This document shows, piece by piece, positions 1 to 9,241 of a stretch of 64,000 bases of DNA (positions are counted from its first letter, which is position 1; each line of letters begins with the position of its first letter). This stretch comes from Chloroflexota bacterium (GTDB lineage Bacteria; Chloroflexota; Chloroflexia; Chloroheliales; Chloroheliaceae), in contig JAQBPB010000019.1 in the NCBI GenBank assembly GCA_028287745.1, forward strand, positions 1 through 64,000, written 5' to 3'. Made by a program: the position numbers and the translations under genes. The notes below the pieces were generated by a model. The model saw only the letters and a list, made by a program, of their open reading frames with translations, ran no database searches and was not told where the DNA came from.

Positions 1-1464
1 ATAACTACCGATACCGAGGGCCGGGTGGTTTTACTTAACCCGGTAGCCGAAAAGTTTACCGGTTGGTCCCAGGCGGAAGCGGCGGGCCGCTTGCTGCCGG
101 AAGTCTTTCACATAATTGATGAAAAAAACCGCAAGGTAGCGGCAAACCCGGCCGAGTACGTTTTGCGGACAGGTGAGATTACCGGGCTGGCTAACCAGAC
201 TATGCTGGTCAGCCGGGACGGCTATGAACGTTATGTTTCCAACAACTGCGCCCCTATCCGCGACCGGACGGACAGCATTAAAGGGGTTGTGCTGGTCTTC
301 CGGGATATTACGGCGCGCCAGCGTGTCGAAGCCGAACTGCGAAAAGTTCAAAAACTGGAAAGCCTGGGGTTACTGGCCGGGGGCATTGCCCACGACTTTA
401 ATAATATTTTGACTGCGATTGGCGGCAATATTTCCCTGGCAAAAATGGACGTGCCGTCTAACGGTAGCGCCTTTGAGGTATTGGATGAAGCCGAGAAAGC
501 GACTTTCAGGGCAAAAGACCTGACACAACAGTTATTGACTTTCTCGCAAGGTGGGGCGCCTATCAAAAAAATTGCCTCGCTTAAAGACCTTGTAGAAAGT
601 TCGGTTAAATTCGCCTTGCGCGGCTCGAACGTTCAGCCGGTATTCCAAATTGCGGAAGACCTCTGGCCGGTAGAAATTGATAGCGGCCAGATTAACCAGG
701 TCCTTAACAACCTGGTGATTAATGCCGACCAGGCGATGCCGGGCGGCGGCCTTTTAACCATCGAAGCTCGGAACATCCCGCGCTCCACGCTGGACCGAGC
801 CTTGAACTTGCCGGGAGAGGCGTATGTACAACTTCAAATTAAAGACCAGGGTCTGGGAATCCCTGCCAAGAACTTGACCCGTATATTTGACCCATATTTT
901 ACAACCAAACAAAAAGGGAGTGGTCTGGGCCTGGCAAGTTGTTTTTCAATTATTGCCCGGCACGAGGGAACTATCTCGGTCGAATCCGAGCTGGGAAAGG
1001 GCAGTATTTTTACTATTAACCTGCCCGCCACCCCTGGCAAATTTATTCAGGAAGACGTAAAAGTGACTGAAATCAAAACCGGTAAAGGTAAAATTTTATT
1101 GATGGATGACGAGGAAATGATCCTTGAACTGAGCCGCCGCCTGTTGGAGCGGTTGGGTTATCAGATCGAAGTCGCTCGTGATGGACTGGAAGCCGTTGAA
1201 ACCTACCGCCAGGCAATGCAGCAACAGCAGCCGTTCGACCTGGTTATTATGGACCTGACGGTTAAAGGCGGTATGGGCGGCAAAGAAGCAATTATTCAGC
1301 TTAAAAATCTCGACCCGGCGGTCAAAGCGATTGTTTCCAGCGGCTATTCCAACGACCCCATAATGGCGAACTACCAGGCATATCACTTTAAAGAAGTCCT
1401 GAGCAAGCCTTTTCGGGTGGAAGAATTAACCGAGAAAATTGAAAAAGTGATGAAAATCATTTGA
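1..1464 (+). CDS. PAS hybrid sensor histidine kinase with receiver domain (5' truncated by window)
   Basis: The reading frame is open from base 1, so the gene starts outside the window. The first residues (ITTDTEGRVVLLNPVAEKF) are the core of a PAS sensor domain. A HisKA dimerisation domain follows with the phospho-acceptor His in GGIAHDFNNILT, the subtype seen in NtrB-like kinases. Next comes an HATPase_c domain (NADQAM, DQGLGIP, GSGLGLAS) and a C-terminal receiver (LLMDDEE, VIMDLT, LSKPF). The hybrid layout suggests intramolecular phosphotransfer or a phosphorelay. No output domain or adjacent partner regulator is visible. The stop codon overlaps the -35 box of the trp leader promoter, so this gene is probably not co-transcribed with trp from its own promoter alone. 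The signal it senses is unknown. Confidence 0.92.
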   Translation: MTTDTEGRVVLLNPVAEKFTGWSQAEAAGRLLPEVFHIIDEKNRKVAANPAEYVLRTGEITGLANQTMLVSRDGYERYVSNNCAPIRDRTDSIKGVVLVFRDITARQRVEAELRKVQKLESLGLLAGGIAHDFNNILTAIGGNISLAKMDVPSNGSAFEVLDEAEKATFRAKDLTQQLLTFSQGGAPIKKIASLKDLVESSVKFALRGSNVQPVFQIAEDLWPVEIDSGQINQVLNNLVINADQAMPGGGLLTIEARNIPRSTLDRALNLPGEAYVQLQIKDQGLGIPAKNLTRIFDPYFTTKQKGSGLGLASCFSIIARHEGTISVESELGKGSIFTINLPATPGKFIQEDVKVTEIKTGKGKILLMDDEEMILELSRRLLERLGYQIEVARDGLEAVETYRQAMQQQQPFDLVIMDLTVKGGMGGKEAIIQLKNLDPAVKAIVSSGYSNDPIMANYQAYHFKEVLSKPFRVEELTEKIEKVMKII

Positions 1465-1489
1465 CAACACCAGGGCGAGCTGTTATATT
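1461..1489 (+). promoter_or_regulatory. sigma70-type promoter of the trp operon
   Basis: TTGACA at 1461-1466, then 17 bases, then TATATT at 1484-1489, preceded by TG at 1481-1482 (extended -10). It lies directly upstream of the T-box leader and overlaps the stop codon of the hybrid kinase gene. Confidence 0.75.
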
Positions 1490-1524
1490 TATACCGAAAT
1501 TGAATAGCACAGCCATTTAAAGAC

Positions 1525-1839
1525 AATGAACAGAACTAGTAAGTCTCAAGGTGCAGCTTAGAGAGCCGGGCAAATTGGTGAAAGCCGGGCGCTGACGCGG
1601 ATACTGAATGGATCTGGGAGTCGCAAGTCCAAAGACCTAACGGGTTGAGTAGGCTTAGCCGGGGAGTTCCTCCGTTAACGGGAACGGGTATCGGCCTGAT
1701 TATAGGGCCCGTACCTTAAATGAGGGGTTTCGTTTACCCTGTGAACGAGCCTGAATAAGGGTGGCACCACGCGGCAGCGTTAAGCAGGCCCCGTCCCTTA
1801 CTCCAACTTTTTATGTTGGAAATAGGACGTGGTTTTTTT
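1525..1839 (+). ncRNA. T-box leader, tryptophan-specific
   Basis: This untranslated leader precedes trpE. It has the T-box hallmarks in order: stem I beginning with AGAGAGCCGGG near 1559 and its partner AAAGCCGGG, a specifier region with GAA-TGG-ATC whose TGG (1609-1611) is the Trp codon, a GGAGTT/AACGGG region, the T-box sequence AGGGTGGCACCACGCGG at 1758-1774, and an intrinsic terminator at about 1789-1839 ending in seven T. In this family uncharged tRNA pairs with the specifier and with the T-box bulge, stabilising the antiterminator. The leader should therefore raise transcription of the trp operon when charged tRNA-Trp is scarce. The 5' boundary is approximate. Confidence 0.92.
1789..1839 (+). 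terminator. T-box regulatory terminator
   Basis: The stem pairs CCCCGTCC (about 1790-1797) with GGACGTGG (1825-1832) and has an inner CCAAC/GTTGG helix, followed by T1833-1839. It competes with the antiterminator formed around the T-box sequence. Confidence 0.8.
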
Positions 1840-1877
1840 GTTTTATAATGCTTCTAGCGTGAGGGAATGGACCGTTT

Positions 1878-3389
1878 ATGCAACAGCAACCAAAATATTA
1901 CCCGGGGTTACCAGAGGTCAAAGCTCTCGCCGGACAGGGCAACCTTACCCCCATCTATCGCGAAATTATGGCCGACCTGGAAACGCCGGTATCGGCTTTC
2001 CTGAAGGTCTGCCGCGACGAGCCGAATAGCTTTTTGCTGGAAAGCGTTGAAGGGGGCGAACGCCTGGCCCGTTATAGCTTTATGGGCACTAACCCTTACC
2101 TGGTCCTCAAACTGGAAAACGGCATCGCCTACTCTCGCCTCAACGGCTATAAACAAACCCTTCATTTCGATGACCCGCTGGAAGTAATCAGCAGCTATCT
2201 AAAATCTTATAAGCTGGTGGAGGCTCCCGGCCTGGAAAACGAATTGCCCCGCTTTTACGGCGGCGCGGTCGGCTACCTGGGCTATGAAACGGTCAGCTAT
2301 TTTGAAAAACTGCCCAAACCGGCTAAAAAGCTGGACGGAGTGCCCGAAGCAATCTTCGTCTTTGTAGATGCGATGGTCATTTTTGACCACCTCAAGCGCA
2401 AGATTAAACTGGTGGCCCACGTCCACCTGGACGGCGACATTGAAAAGAGCTATGCCGAAGCCGCCGCCCGGATTGAAGACCTGGCCGCCCGGCTGGCCGG
2501 GCCGGTGCCTATGGAACTCATCCAGGGCAAGGTTGAAGGCGCGGTCAGCGGCCCGCCGGTCTCCAATTTCACCCGCGAAGACTACGAGGGGGCGGTCCTC
2601 AAGACCAAAGAATACATCAAGGCTGGCGATATTTTCCAGGCCAATGTCGGCCAGCGTTTCGCTCGCCCGACCAACGTCAAGCCCATCAACATCTACCGGG
2701 CGCTGCGGGCAGTCAATCCTTCGCCCTATATGTTTTACCTTCACTTTCAAGAATGCGACATCATCGGCGCTTCGCCCGAATTGCTGGTCCAGGTAGAAGG
2801 CCGGACGGTTGAGACTCACCCGCTGGCGGGGACGCGCCCGCGCGGTAAGGATACCGCGACCGATAACAGCCTGGCGGAAGAGCTTTTTAATGATGAAAAA
2901 GAGCGGGCCGAACACGTCATGCTGATTGACCTCGGACGCAACGACCTGGGCCGGGTGTCGCGTCCCGGTACGGTCGGCGTGGAAGACCTGATGCACATTG
3001 AGCGGTTCTCACACGTAATGCACATGGTTACCAATATTAAGGGCGAACTGGCCGAAGGTTTGACCGCTTTTGACGCATTACGGGCCTGCTTCCCGATGGG
3101 TACGGTCACGGGCGCTCCCAAAATCCGGGCAATGGAAATTATCGCCGAACTGGAGCCGGAGCAGCGCGGCCCCTACGGCGGCGCGGTGGGCTATTTTGGC
3201 TTTAGCGGTAACATGGATACCTGTCTGACTATCCGGACCATCGTCCTTAAAGATACTATCGCCTATGTCCAGGCGGCCGCCGGGTTGGTTGCCGACAGCG
3301 TCCCGGCCAGCGAATACCAGGAAACAGTCAATAAATGCATGGGCATGCTGCGGGCGCTGGATGTTGCCGATGACCTGTTCGATGCCTGA
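1878..3389 (+). CDS. trpE: anthranilate synthase component I
   Basis: Converts chorismate to anthranilate using ammonia supplied by TrpG, the first committed step of tryptophan synthesis. It is 503 residues, normal for TrpE. The N-terminal FLLESVEGGERLARYSF carries the LLES element linked to tryptophan feedback binding. The chorismate-binding domain shows HPLAGTRPRGKD, LGRNDLGRVS and MGTVTGAPKIRAMEII. It is the first gene after the T-box leader. A GAGGGA sequence at 1861-1866 is a plausible ribosome site for the ATG at 1878, although the spacing is a little long. trpG follows 25 bases downstream. Confidence 0.96.
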   Translation: MQQQPKYYPGLPEVKALAGQGNLTPIYREIMADLETPVSAFLKVCRDEPNSFLLESVEGGERLARYSFMGTNPYLVLKLENGIAYSRLNGYKQTLHFDDPLEVISSYLKSYKLVEAPGLENELPRFYGGAVGYLGYETVSYFEKLPKPAKKLDGVPEAIFVFVDAMVIFDHLKRKIKLVAHVHLDGDIEKSYAEAAARIEDLAARLAGPVPMELIQGKVEGAVSGPPVSNFTREDYEGAVLKTKEYIKAGDIFQANVGQRFARPTNVKPINIYRALRAVNPSPYMFYLHFQECDIIGASPELLVQVEGRTVETHPLAGTRPRGKDTATDNSLAEELFNDEKERAEHVMLIDLGRNDLGRVSRPGTVGVEDLMHIERFSHVMHMVTNIKGELAEGLTAFDALRACFPMGTVTGAPKIRAMEIIAELEPEQRGPYGGAVGYFGFSGNMDTCLTIRTIVLKDTIAYVQAAAGLVADSVPASEYQETVNKCMGMLRALDVADDLFDA

Positions 3390-3414
3390 TTGAGTATTTT
3401 GCAAGGATAATACA

Positions 3415-3984
3415 ATGCTTTTAATGATAGACAATTACGACTCCTTCACTTATAACCTGGTCCAATATTTTGGTGAACTGGGTCAGGAAGTTTTGGTCCG
3501 CCGTAACGACAAAATAACCCTGGAAGAAATAAAGACCCTCAACCCGGAGCGTATCGTAATCTCGCCGGGACCGGGCATTCCATCCGAAGCCGGGGTGAGC
3601 GAGGCCGTTATCCGCGAATTTGGGCCAGCACTGCCGGTACTGGGCGTCTGCCTGGGTCACCAGGCTATGGGCGAAGTTTTCGGCGGGACGGTTGTACGCG
3701 CCCCTGAACTGATGCACGGCAAAGTCAGCCAGATTCAACATAACCAGGCCGGCCTGTTTGAGGGCTTGCCCCAGGACTTCCAGGCCACCCGCTATCATTC
3801 GCTGGTGGTCCGGCGTGAAGACTTTCCGGATAGCCTGGAAGTTACCGCCTGGACCCAGAGCGGCCTGATTATGGGTTTGAAGCACCGCCAGTACCCGATT
3901 CATGGCGTGCAGTTCCATCCTGAGGCAATTTTAACCGAATACGGCAAAGACTTATTAAAGAACTTTATTAAAATAAAGGCTTAA
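3415..3984 (+). CDS. trpG: anthranilate synthase component II (glutamine amidotransferase)
   Basis: Releases ammonia from glutamine for TrpE. It is a 189-residue class I amidotransferase with an N-terminal [15 protein letters not shown] signature, the oxyanion segment SPGPGIP, nucleophile Cys79 in [11 protein letters not shown], and the His168/Glu170 pair in VQFHPEAI. In some bacteria this subunit also serves para-aminobenzoate synthesis (PabA); no pabB or pabC is seen nearby, so dual use cannot be judged. An AAGGATA ribosome site precedes the ATG, and trpS begins 12 bases after the stop. Confidence 0.95.
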   Translation: MLLMIDNYDSFTYNLVQYFGELGQEVLVRRNDKITLEEIKTLNPERIVISPGPGIPSEAGVSEAVIREFGPALPVLGVCLGHQAMGEVFGGTVVRAPELMHGKVSQIQHNQAGLFEGLPQDFQATRYHSLVVRREDFPDSLEVTAWTQSGLIMGLKHRQYPIHGVQFHPEAILTEYGKDLLKNFIKIKA

Positions 3985-3996
3985 GGAGCAAATAAA

Positions 3997-4986
3997 ATGG
4001 CTAAACTCCGGGCATTCAGCGGTATTCAGCCCAGTGGGGATTTACACCTGGGCAACTACCTGGGCGCGATTCGTAACTGGGTTTTAGAGCAGCACGACCG
4101 GGAAAATATTTTTTGCGTGGTTGACCTGCATGCGATAACGTTGCCGCAAGACCCTAAACTGTTGCACAAACGTATCCGCGACCTGGCAAAAATTTATATC
4201 GCCTGTGGGATTGACCCCGAATCCGTTGCGATATTTGTCCAGTCTCATATTAAAGAACACGCTGAATTGGCCTGGTTATTTAACTGCCTTACTCCGATTG
4301 GCTGGCTGAACCGCATGACCCAGTTTAAAGAAAAGACCGGCGACCGCCGCGACCAGTCCAGCGCGGGCCTGTTTGTTTACCCGGCCCTGATGGCGGCCGA
4401 CATTCTGCTTTACCAGGCTGACGGAGTGCCGGTCGGTGAGGACCAGAAGCAGCACGTGGAATTGACCCGCGATATTGCCGAGAAATTTAACCGCGAGTAT
4501 GCGCCGGTCTTCAAGGTTCCCCAGCCCTGGATTAAAGAGGATGGCGCCCGCGTCATGGCCCTGGACGACCCCACTAAAAAAATGAGCAAAAGCGGCGGCC
4601 CTAACAACCTGATTTATATGCTGGACGACCCGGACGTGATAGTGAAACGCATCAAGCGGGCCGTGACCGATACCGGCACAACGGTTGTTTTCGATTCGCA
4701 GCGCCCTGGTCTATTTAACCTGCTGGAGATTTACCTGCTGCTCTCTAAACCTGGCACTACCAAAGAAGCTGTTGAAGAGCACTTTGCGGGCAAGGGTTAC
4801 GGGGCGCTCAAGTCGGAACTGGCCGAACTGGTGGTGGAAACCCTGAAACCGGTCCAGCAAAAGTACCACGAGATCTCCGAAGACCCCAATTATATAGAAG
4901 AAATTCTCAAGCGGGGCGCTGACCGGGTCCGCCCGATAGCCGCCAGGACCCTTGATGATGCCAAAGCGGCAATGGGTCTTGGATAA
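3997..4986 (+). CDS. trpS: tryptophanyl-tRNA synthetase
   Basis: Class Ic aminoacyl-tRNA synthetase that charges tRNA-Trp. It is 329 residues. The HIGH-type motif is in SGIQPSGDLHLGNYLGA, the KMSKS loop is in PTKKMSKSGG, and the tryptophan pocket region includes AADILLYQADGVPVGEDQ. An AAGGAGC site sits before the ATG. Location between trpG and trpD is unusual and puts charging capacity under the same Trp T-box as biosynthesis. Its substrate tRNA-Trp is encoded just downstream of the operon, at 11630-11705. Confidence 0.96.
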   Translation: MAKLRAFSGIQPSGDLHLGNYLGAIRNWVLEQHDRENIFCVVDLHAITLPQDPKLLHKRIRDLAKIYIACGIDPESVAIFVQSHIKEHAELAWLFNCLTPIGWLNRMTQFKEKTGDRRDQSSAGLFVYPALMAADILLYQADGVPVGEDQKQHVELTRDIAEKFNREYAPVFKVPQPWIKEDGARVMALDDPTKKMSKSGGPNNLIYMLDDPDVIVKRIKRAVTDTGTTVVFDSQRPGLFNLLEIYLLLSKPGTTKEAVEEHFAGKGYGALKSELAELVVETLKPVQQKYHEISEDPNYIEEILKRGADRVRPIAARTLDDAKAAMGLG

Positions 4987-4994
4987 TCCTAAAA

Positions 4995-5041
4995 CATTAA
5001 ACACAGGGCGTTTAATGTAGATATGCGGCCTGTCAGGCCGC
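4995..5041. repeat. two adjacent hairpin-forming inverted repeats between trpS and trpD
   Basis: CATTAAAC (4995-5002) and GTTTAATG (5010-5017) form a perfect 8-bp stem, followed at once by GCGGCCT (5025-5031), GTC, AGGCCGC (5035-5041), a perfect 7-bp stem. There is no T tract, so a terminator is unlikely; RNA processing or stability structures are possible. The rest of the 168-base gap also holds GAAACGTTGA (5071-5080) facing TCAACGTTCC (5131-5140), which could pair and bring trpD close to trpS. Confidence 0.6.
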
Positions 5042-5154
5042 GTAAAGTAAGCAGTAGAAAATGAAGAACGGAAACGTTGAAGAGCCGGGATAGTTGTTAA
5101 ATGGAGCCCACTGCAGCTCGCACCTGTCTCTCAACGTTCCAAGAGGATTTAAAG

Positions 5155-6186
5155 ATGATACGAGAGGCAATTTCTAAACTTGTAAACGGCGATCACCTGA
5201 GCAGGGCCGAAGCCGCCACCGCAATGGAAGAGATTATGGATGGGGTCGCCAGCCCCAGCCAGATCGGGGCTTTTTTGACTGCCTTGCGGATTAAAGGTGA
5301 GACAATTGAAGAAATCACCGGGCTGGCTGAAGTAATGCGGGCCAAAGCGACCCAGGTAGACATCCCGGCTGACCTGGGCCGCCCGGTTGTCGATACCTGT
5401 GGGACCGGTGGAGATGGGGCCAACACCTTCAACATTTCGACTACGGCCGCCTTTGTTGTGGCCGGGGCCGGGGCGGTGGTTGCCAAGCACGGCAACCGGG
5501 CCGCCAGCAGCCGCTGTGGTTCAGCCGATGTGCTGGAAGCCCTGGGTGTCAACATAAATTTGAAGCCGGAGCAGGTTGTAAGTTGCTTGCGGGAAGCCAG
5601 CATTGGCTTTATGTTTGCCCCGCTCTTTCACCCATCCATGAAGTATGCCGGGCCGGTCCGCCGGGAAATCGGCATCCGGACGGCCTTTAATATTCTTGGG
5701 CCGCTAACCAACCCGGCCGGGGCGCGCCGCCAGGTGCTGGGCGTCCCAAACCAGACCCTTGCCGCTAAAATCGCGGCGGTCAGCCGGGAGTTGGGCAGTG
5801 AACATACCCTGGTAGTCAACAGCAGCGATGGGCTGGACGAAATCAGCATTTGCGCGGAAACCTATATTTATGAGGTGACCGCCGGGCAACTTCAAATTAA
5901 AGAACGTATCATCAAACCGGAAGATTTCGGCATCAAACGGCAGCCTCGCGAAGTATTGTTGGGAGGCAACGCCGAAGATAACCGGGCTATTACCCTGGAA
6001 GTTTTAAACGGTGAGCTAACGCCGCAGCGTGACATTGTCCTGCTGAATGCCGCCGCCGCTTTGCTGGCCTCCGGCCTGGCCGCTGACCTGCACGCCGGGG
6101 TAGCTATGGCCGCCGATGCGATTGACAGCGGCAAAGCCTTGCAGCGGCTCAAAGACCTGGTACGGGTTAGCCAGTCGTTTTCGTAA
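5155..6186 (+). CDS. trpD: anthranilate phosphoribosyltransferase
   Basis: Transfers phosphoribosyl from PRPP to anthranilate, the second step of the pathway. From the ATG at 5155 the product is 343 residues, the usual length; this start has AGAGGA seven bases upstream, whereas the ATG at 5101 would add an unrelated extension. The PRPP loop is in VDTCGTGGDGANTFNIST and the anthranilate-binding segment in KHGNRAASSRCGSADVLE. FNILGPLTNPA is also typical. It is preceded by a 168-base gap rich in inverted repeats, so translation or mRNA stability may be tuned separately from trpEGS. Confidence 0.95.
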   Translation: MIREAISKLVNGDHLSRAEAATAMEEIMDGVASPSQIGAFLTALRIKGETIEEITGLAEVMRAKATQVDIPADLGRPVVDTCGTGGDGANTFNISTTAAFVVAGAGAVVAKHGNRAASSRCGSADVLEALGVNINLKPEQVVSCLREASIGFMFAPLFHPSMKYAGPVRREIGIRTAFNILGPLTNPAGARRQVLGVPNQTLAAKIAAVSRELGSEHTLVVNSSDGLDEISICAETYIYEVTAGQLQIKERIIKPEDFGIKRQPREVLLGGNAEDNRAITLEVLNGELTPQRDIVLLNAAAALLASGLAADLHAGVAMAADAIDSGKALQRLKDLVRVSQSFS

Positions 6187-6229
6187 AAAACGGTCCTGTT
6201 AAGCGTGGCCCCTGAACGGTTCAGGTTTA

Positions 6230-6275
6230 ACCTGACTTACGAATCTACGTTCCACGTTTAACGTGCTACGTTCAA
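6230..6275. repeat. short ACGTT-rich repeat element upstream of trpC
   Basis: The stretch contains several copies of ACGTT or AACGT within 30 bases (ACGTTCC, ACGTTTAACGT, ACGTTCAAC). It partly overlaps the 5' end of trpC and resembles dispersed intergenic spacer repeats of the same composition seen in other bacteria. The family assignment is an inference from memory. Confidence 0.4.
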
Positions 6276-7117
6276 CAAAAAAGATAAAATTGAGCAATTT
6301 TTTAACTGAAATCCTCGAACACAAATACTGGGAAGTCCGGGAGCAGTCGGCCCGGGAGCCGCTGGAAGTCTTGCAGGCTAAAGCGGCCGCGCTGCCGTTG
6401 CCGCTGGATTTCGAGCAAGCCCTGCGCCAGCCGCGCGTGCCGGGGCAGGTAGCCCTGATTGCCGAGATTAAAAAGGCCTCACCCTCCAAAGGGCTGCTCT
6501 GTCCCGACTTCGACCCGGCCCGGTTGGCCGCGTCCTACAGCCGGGCAGGCGCATCGGCCCTGTCGGTGCTGACTGACGAGAAATTCTTCCAGGGCCACCT
6601 TGATTATTTACAGGTTGCCAAAACGGCGGCGGGTGGACATATCCCCATCCTGCGTAAAGACTTTATTGTTGACCCATACCAGGTCTGGCAAGCCCGGGCT
6701 TACGGCGCGGACGCCCTGCTTTTGATTATGGCGGCCCTGACCGATGAACAGGCCCAAAATCTCTATAACCTGGCGCGGGAACTGGGCCTGGGAGTGCTGG
6801 TCGAGGTCCATGACAAGGCCGAACTGGCGCGAGCGTTAAACATAGGCGCGACTATCCTTGGGGTCAACAACCGAAACCTGCAGACTTTTGAGGTTAGCCT
6901 GGCGACTACCGGTCAGATCGCGGCCCACTTACCGTCCGGTTTTGGCGGTTTGCTGGTCAGCGAAAGCGGAATTGCCACCAGCGCCGACATCGCAAGCGTT
7001 TCCGGGCAGGGCGCCCGGGCGGTCCTGATAGGCGAAACTCTCGTGCGGGCTGCTTCGACCGGCGCGGGGCTGGATACCGGCAAGTTAGAGAATAAAATCA
7101 GCGAATTGTTTGGTTAA
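6263..7117 (+). CDS. trpC: indole-3-glycerol phosphate synthase
   Basis: Closes the indole ring from carboxyphenylamino-deoxyribulose phosphate. The (beta/alpha)8 enzyme shows the catalytic segments EIKKASPSKGLL, LRKDFIVDPYQVWQA, GVNNRNLQTFEV, SESGIAT and VLIGETLVRA. Start choice is uncertain. GTG at 6263 gives 284 residues but reads through an intergenic repeat. TTG at 6290 gives 275 residues, closer to the family norm, and starts near the usual ILxxK segment. No strong ribosome site precedes either start. The gap after trpD (76 bases) contains the ACGTT repeat. Confidence 0.93.
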   Translation: MLRSTKKIKLSNFLTEILEHKYWEVREQSAREPLEVLQAKAAALPLPLDFEQALRQPRVPGQVALIAEIKKASPSKGLLCPDFDPARLAASYSRAGASALSVLTDEKFFQGHLDYLQVAKTAAGGHIPILRKDFIVDPYQVWQARAYGADALLLIMAALTDEQAQNLYNLARELGLGVLVEVHDKAELARALNIGATILGVNNRNLQTFEVSLATTGQIAAHLPSGFGGLLVSESGIATSADIASVSGQGARAVLIGETLVRAASTGAGLDTGKLENKISELFG

Positions 7118-7302
7118 AGAACTTTTTAAGGCTTATGGCGGCAATCTTGCAGTAAGTCCTCATGGCCGGTTGGTCCTGGCACCCGCTGTGCCGGAACTTT
7201 AAGGGAACGGCAGGCGCTACAGGCTCAATGTAAAAGCCCCAGCGGCCCTGATTTGGAAGAAACAAAAGCAGGTCAACAAATAACCAGGGGAAGCGGCAGA
7301 AA

Positions 7303-7965
7303 ATGGTACCGGAAGTAAAAATCAAAATCTGTGGGATAAAGACGCCCGAAATAGCCCGTAAGGCCGCCGAAAATGGGGCGGACTTGCTGGGCCTGGTCTT
7401 TTATCCGCCCAGCCCCCGGTTTCTTTCAGATGAGGCGGCGGCGGCTTTAACCGCCAGCCTGGCCGGGTCCGCCCACCAGCCGGGCCTGGTGGGCCTGTTT
7501 GTAAACGCTGCACCGGCTGAAATGGCCCGGTATGCCGATAGATACAACCTGGCTTACCTGCAACTTAGCGGCGATGAAACACCGGAGCAAGTAGCCGAAA
7601 TCTCCAGAATCAGGCCGGTTATCCGGGGTCTGCGGTTGCCGGTGGGCGTCAGCCCGGACCAGGCCCTGGCCCTGGCCGCGCCTTTTGGCGAGCTGCCGGA
7701 CGTAACCCTTCTGCTGGATACCCATAAGCCGGGTATGTACGGCGGGACCGGCGAGACCGGCGATTGGCAGACCGCCCGGGCGATTTCCGCTCGCTTCCCG
7801 GTCCTCCTGGCCGGGGGCCTCAATCCGAAGAATGTGGATAGTGCGGTGCGCCAGGTCCAGCCCTGGGGAGTTGATGTCAGCAGCGGGGTCGAGCAAGATA
7901 ACTTGCCCGGTACAAAGGACCCGCTGAAAATCGAACAGTTCATTAAGGCCGCCCGGTCCAGCTAA
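7303..7965 (+). CDS. trpF: phosphoribosylanthranilate isomerase
   Basis: Performs the Amadori isomerisation between the TrpD and TrpC steps. It is 220 residues, single-domain. [14 protein letters not shown] carries the catalytic Cys and LLDTHKPG the catalytic Asp; the phosphate site is formed by [11 protein letters not shown] and [17 protein letters not shown] upstream supports the ATG at 7303. A 185-base gap separates it from trpC, with no promoter or hairpin that stands out. trpB follows 26 bases after the stop. Confidence 0.94.
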   Translation: MVPEVKIKICGIKTPEIARKAAENGADLLGLVFYPPSPRFLSDEAAAALTASLAGSAHQPGLVGLFVNAAPAEMARYADRYNLAYLQLSGDETPEQVAEISRIRPVIRGLRLPVGVSPDQALALAAPFGELPDVTLLLDTHKPGMYGGTGETGDWQTARAISARFPVLLAGGLNPKNVDSAVRQVQPWGVDVSSGVEQDNLPGTKDPLKIEQFIKAARSS

Positions 7966-7991
7966 AAATAACAAGAATAAGGAATAATGCT

Positions 7992-9227
7992 ATGGTTCAA
8001 AATCTAAATAGTGAATTAAGCGAAAATCAAAGTTATAACATGCCTGACGCGGGCGGCCACTTCGGCACCTTTGGTGGTAAATATGCCCCTGAAACCGTAA
8101 TGCCAGCCCTGACCGAACTTGAAGCGGCGTATGCCGAAGCAAAAGCTGACCCGTCCTTCGCGGCCGAACTGGCCGACCTGTTGCGGCATTACGTAGGCCG
8201 TCCGACCCCGCTTTATCACGCCCGGCGGCTTTCCGCGCACCTGGGCGGCGCTCAAATTTACCTGAAACGCGAAGACCTGGCCCATACCGGGGCCCACAAA
8301 ATCAATAACGCACTGGGCCAGGCTTTGCTGGTCAAACGCATGGGCAAGCCGCGTATTATTGCCGAAACCGGGGCCGGTCAGCACGGTGTCGCTACCGCTA
8401 CCGCCTGCGCCATGCTCGGCCAGGAATGTATTGTCTATATGGGCGCGGTGGACATTGAGCGCCAGGCCTTGAACGTCTTTAGAATGAAACTTTTGGGGGC
8501 GGAAGTGCGTCCCGTGACCAGCGGCAGTCAGACCCTCAAAGACGCCATTAACGAAGCAATCCGCGACTGGGTGACGAACGTCCAGACGACCCATTACCTG
8601 ATCGGTTCTTCGGTCGGCATGCACCCATATCCCAAGATGGTCCGCGACTTCCAGGCGGTCATTGGGCAGGAATCCCGCCGCCAATCCCTGGAACAACTGG
8701 GGCGCCTGCCGGATTACGTGCTGGCCTGTGTCGGCGGCGGTTCCAACGCTATCGGCATGTTCTATCCTTTCGTGGATGATAAAGAGGTGCGCCTGTTAGG
8801 GGTTGAGGCGGGCGGCAGCGGGGTTGCCAGCGGCAAACACTCCGCTACCCTGTCGGCGGGCCGGGTGGGCGTCCTGCACGGTTCCAAGTCGTACCTGTTA
8901 CAGGATGAGCAGGGCCAGGTAATCGAAACGCACTCGATTTCGGCGGGCCTTGATTACCCCGGCGTGGGACCGGAACACAGTTACCTCAAGTCGATTGGCC
9001 GGGCCGAATACCAGGCGATTGACGACCAGGAAGCCCTGGAAGGTTTCAAGCTGTTGTGCCGGTTCGAAGGCATAATCCCGGCCCTCGAGTCGTCGCACGC
9101 TTTGGCCCAGGCCGCTAAACTTGCTCCTACCCTCTCGCAGGACAAGATAATCCTGGTCAATCTCTCCGGCCGGGGAGATAAGGATATTTTCACTGTGGCC
9201 GATGAATTCGGCGTCAAGCTGAAGTAA
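7992..9227 (+). CDS. trpB: tryptophan synthase beta subunit
   Basis: PLP enzyme that joins indole and serine. It is 411 residues, the classical TrpB1 type that pairs with TrpA. The PLP lysine lies in [15 protein letters not shown], the phosphate-binding loop in [12 protein letters not shown], and [14 protein letters not shown] is the conserved N-terminal start. AAGGA at 7979-7983 precedes the ATG at 7992. The partner trpA is not adjacent: two short genes lie between, although all run in one direction with tight spacing. Confidence 0.96.
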   Translation: MVQNLNSELSENQSYNMPDAGGHFGTFGGKYAPETVMPALTELEAAYAEAKADPSFAAELADLLRHYVGRPTPLYHARRLSAHLGGAQIYLKREDLAHTGAHKINNALGQALLVKRMGKPRIIAETGAGQHGVATATACAMLGQECIVYMGAVDIERQALNVFRMKLLGAEVRPVTSGSQTLKDAINEAIRDWVTNVQTTHYLIGSSVGMHPYPKMVRDFQAVIGQESRRQSLEQLGRLPDYVLACVGGGSNAIGMFYPFVDDKEVRLLGVEAGGSGVASGKHSATLSAGRVGVLHGSKSYLLQDEQGQVIETHSISAGLDYPGVGPEHSYLKSIGRAEYQAIDDQEALEGFKLLCRFEGIIPALESSHALAQAAKLAPTLSQDKIILVNLSGRGDKDIFTVADEFGVKLK

Positions 9228-9241
9228 TTCAGGGGGAAGCT

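Noticed and set aside
2199-2996. 265-codon open frame on the minus strand inside trpE
   Set aside because: It lies fully opposite a well-supported gene in GC-rich DNA, has no ribosome site and no recognisable domain; a shadow of trpE codon bias.
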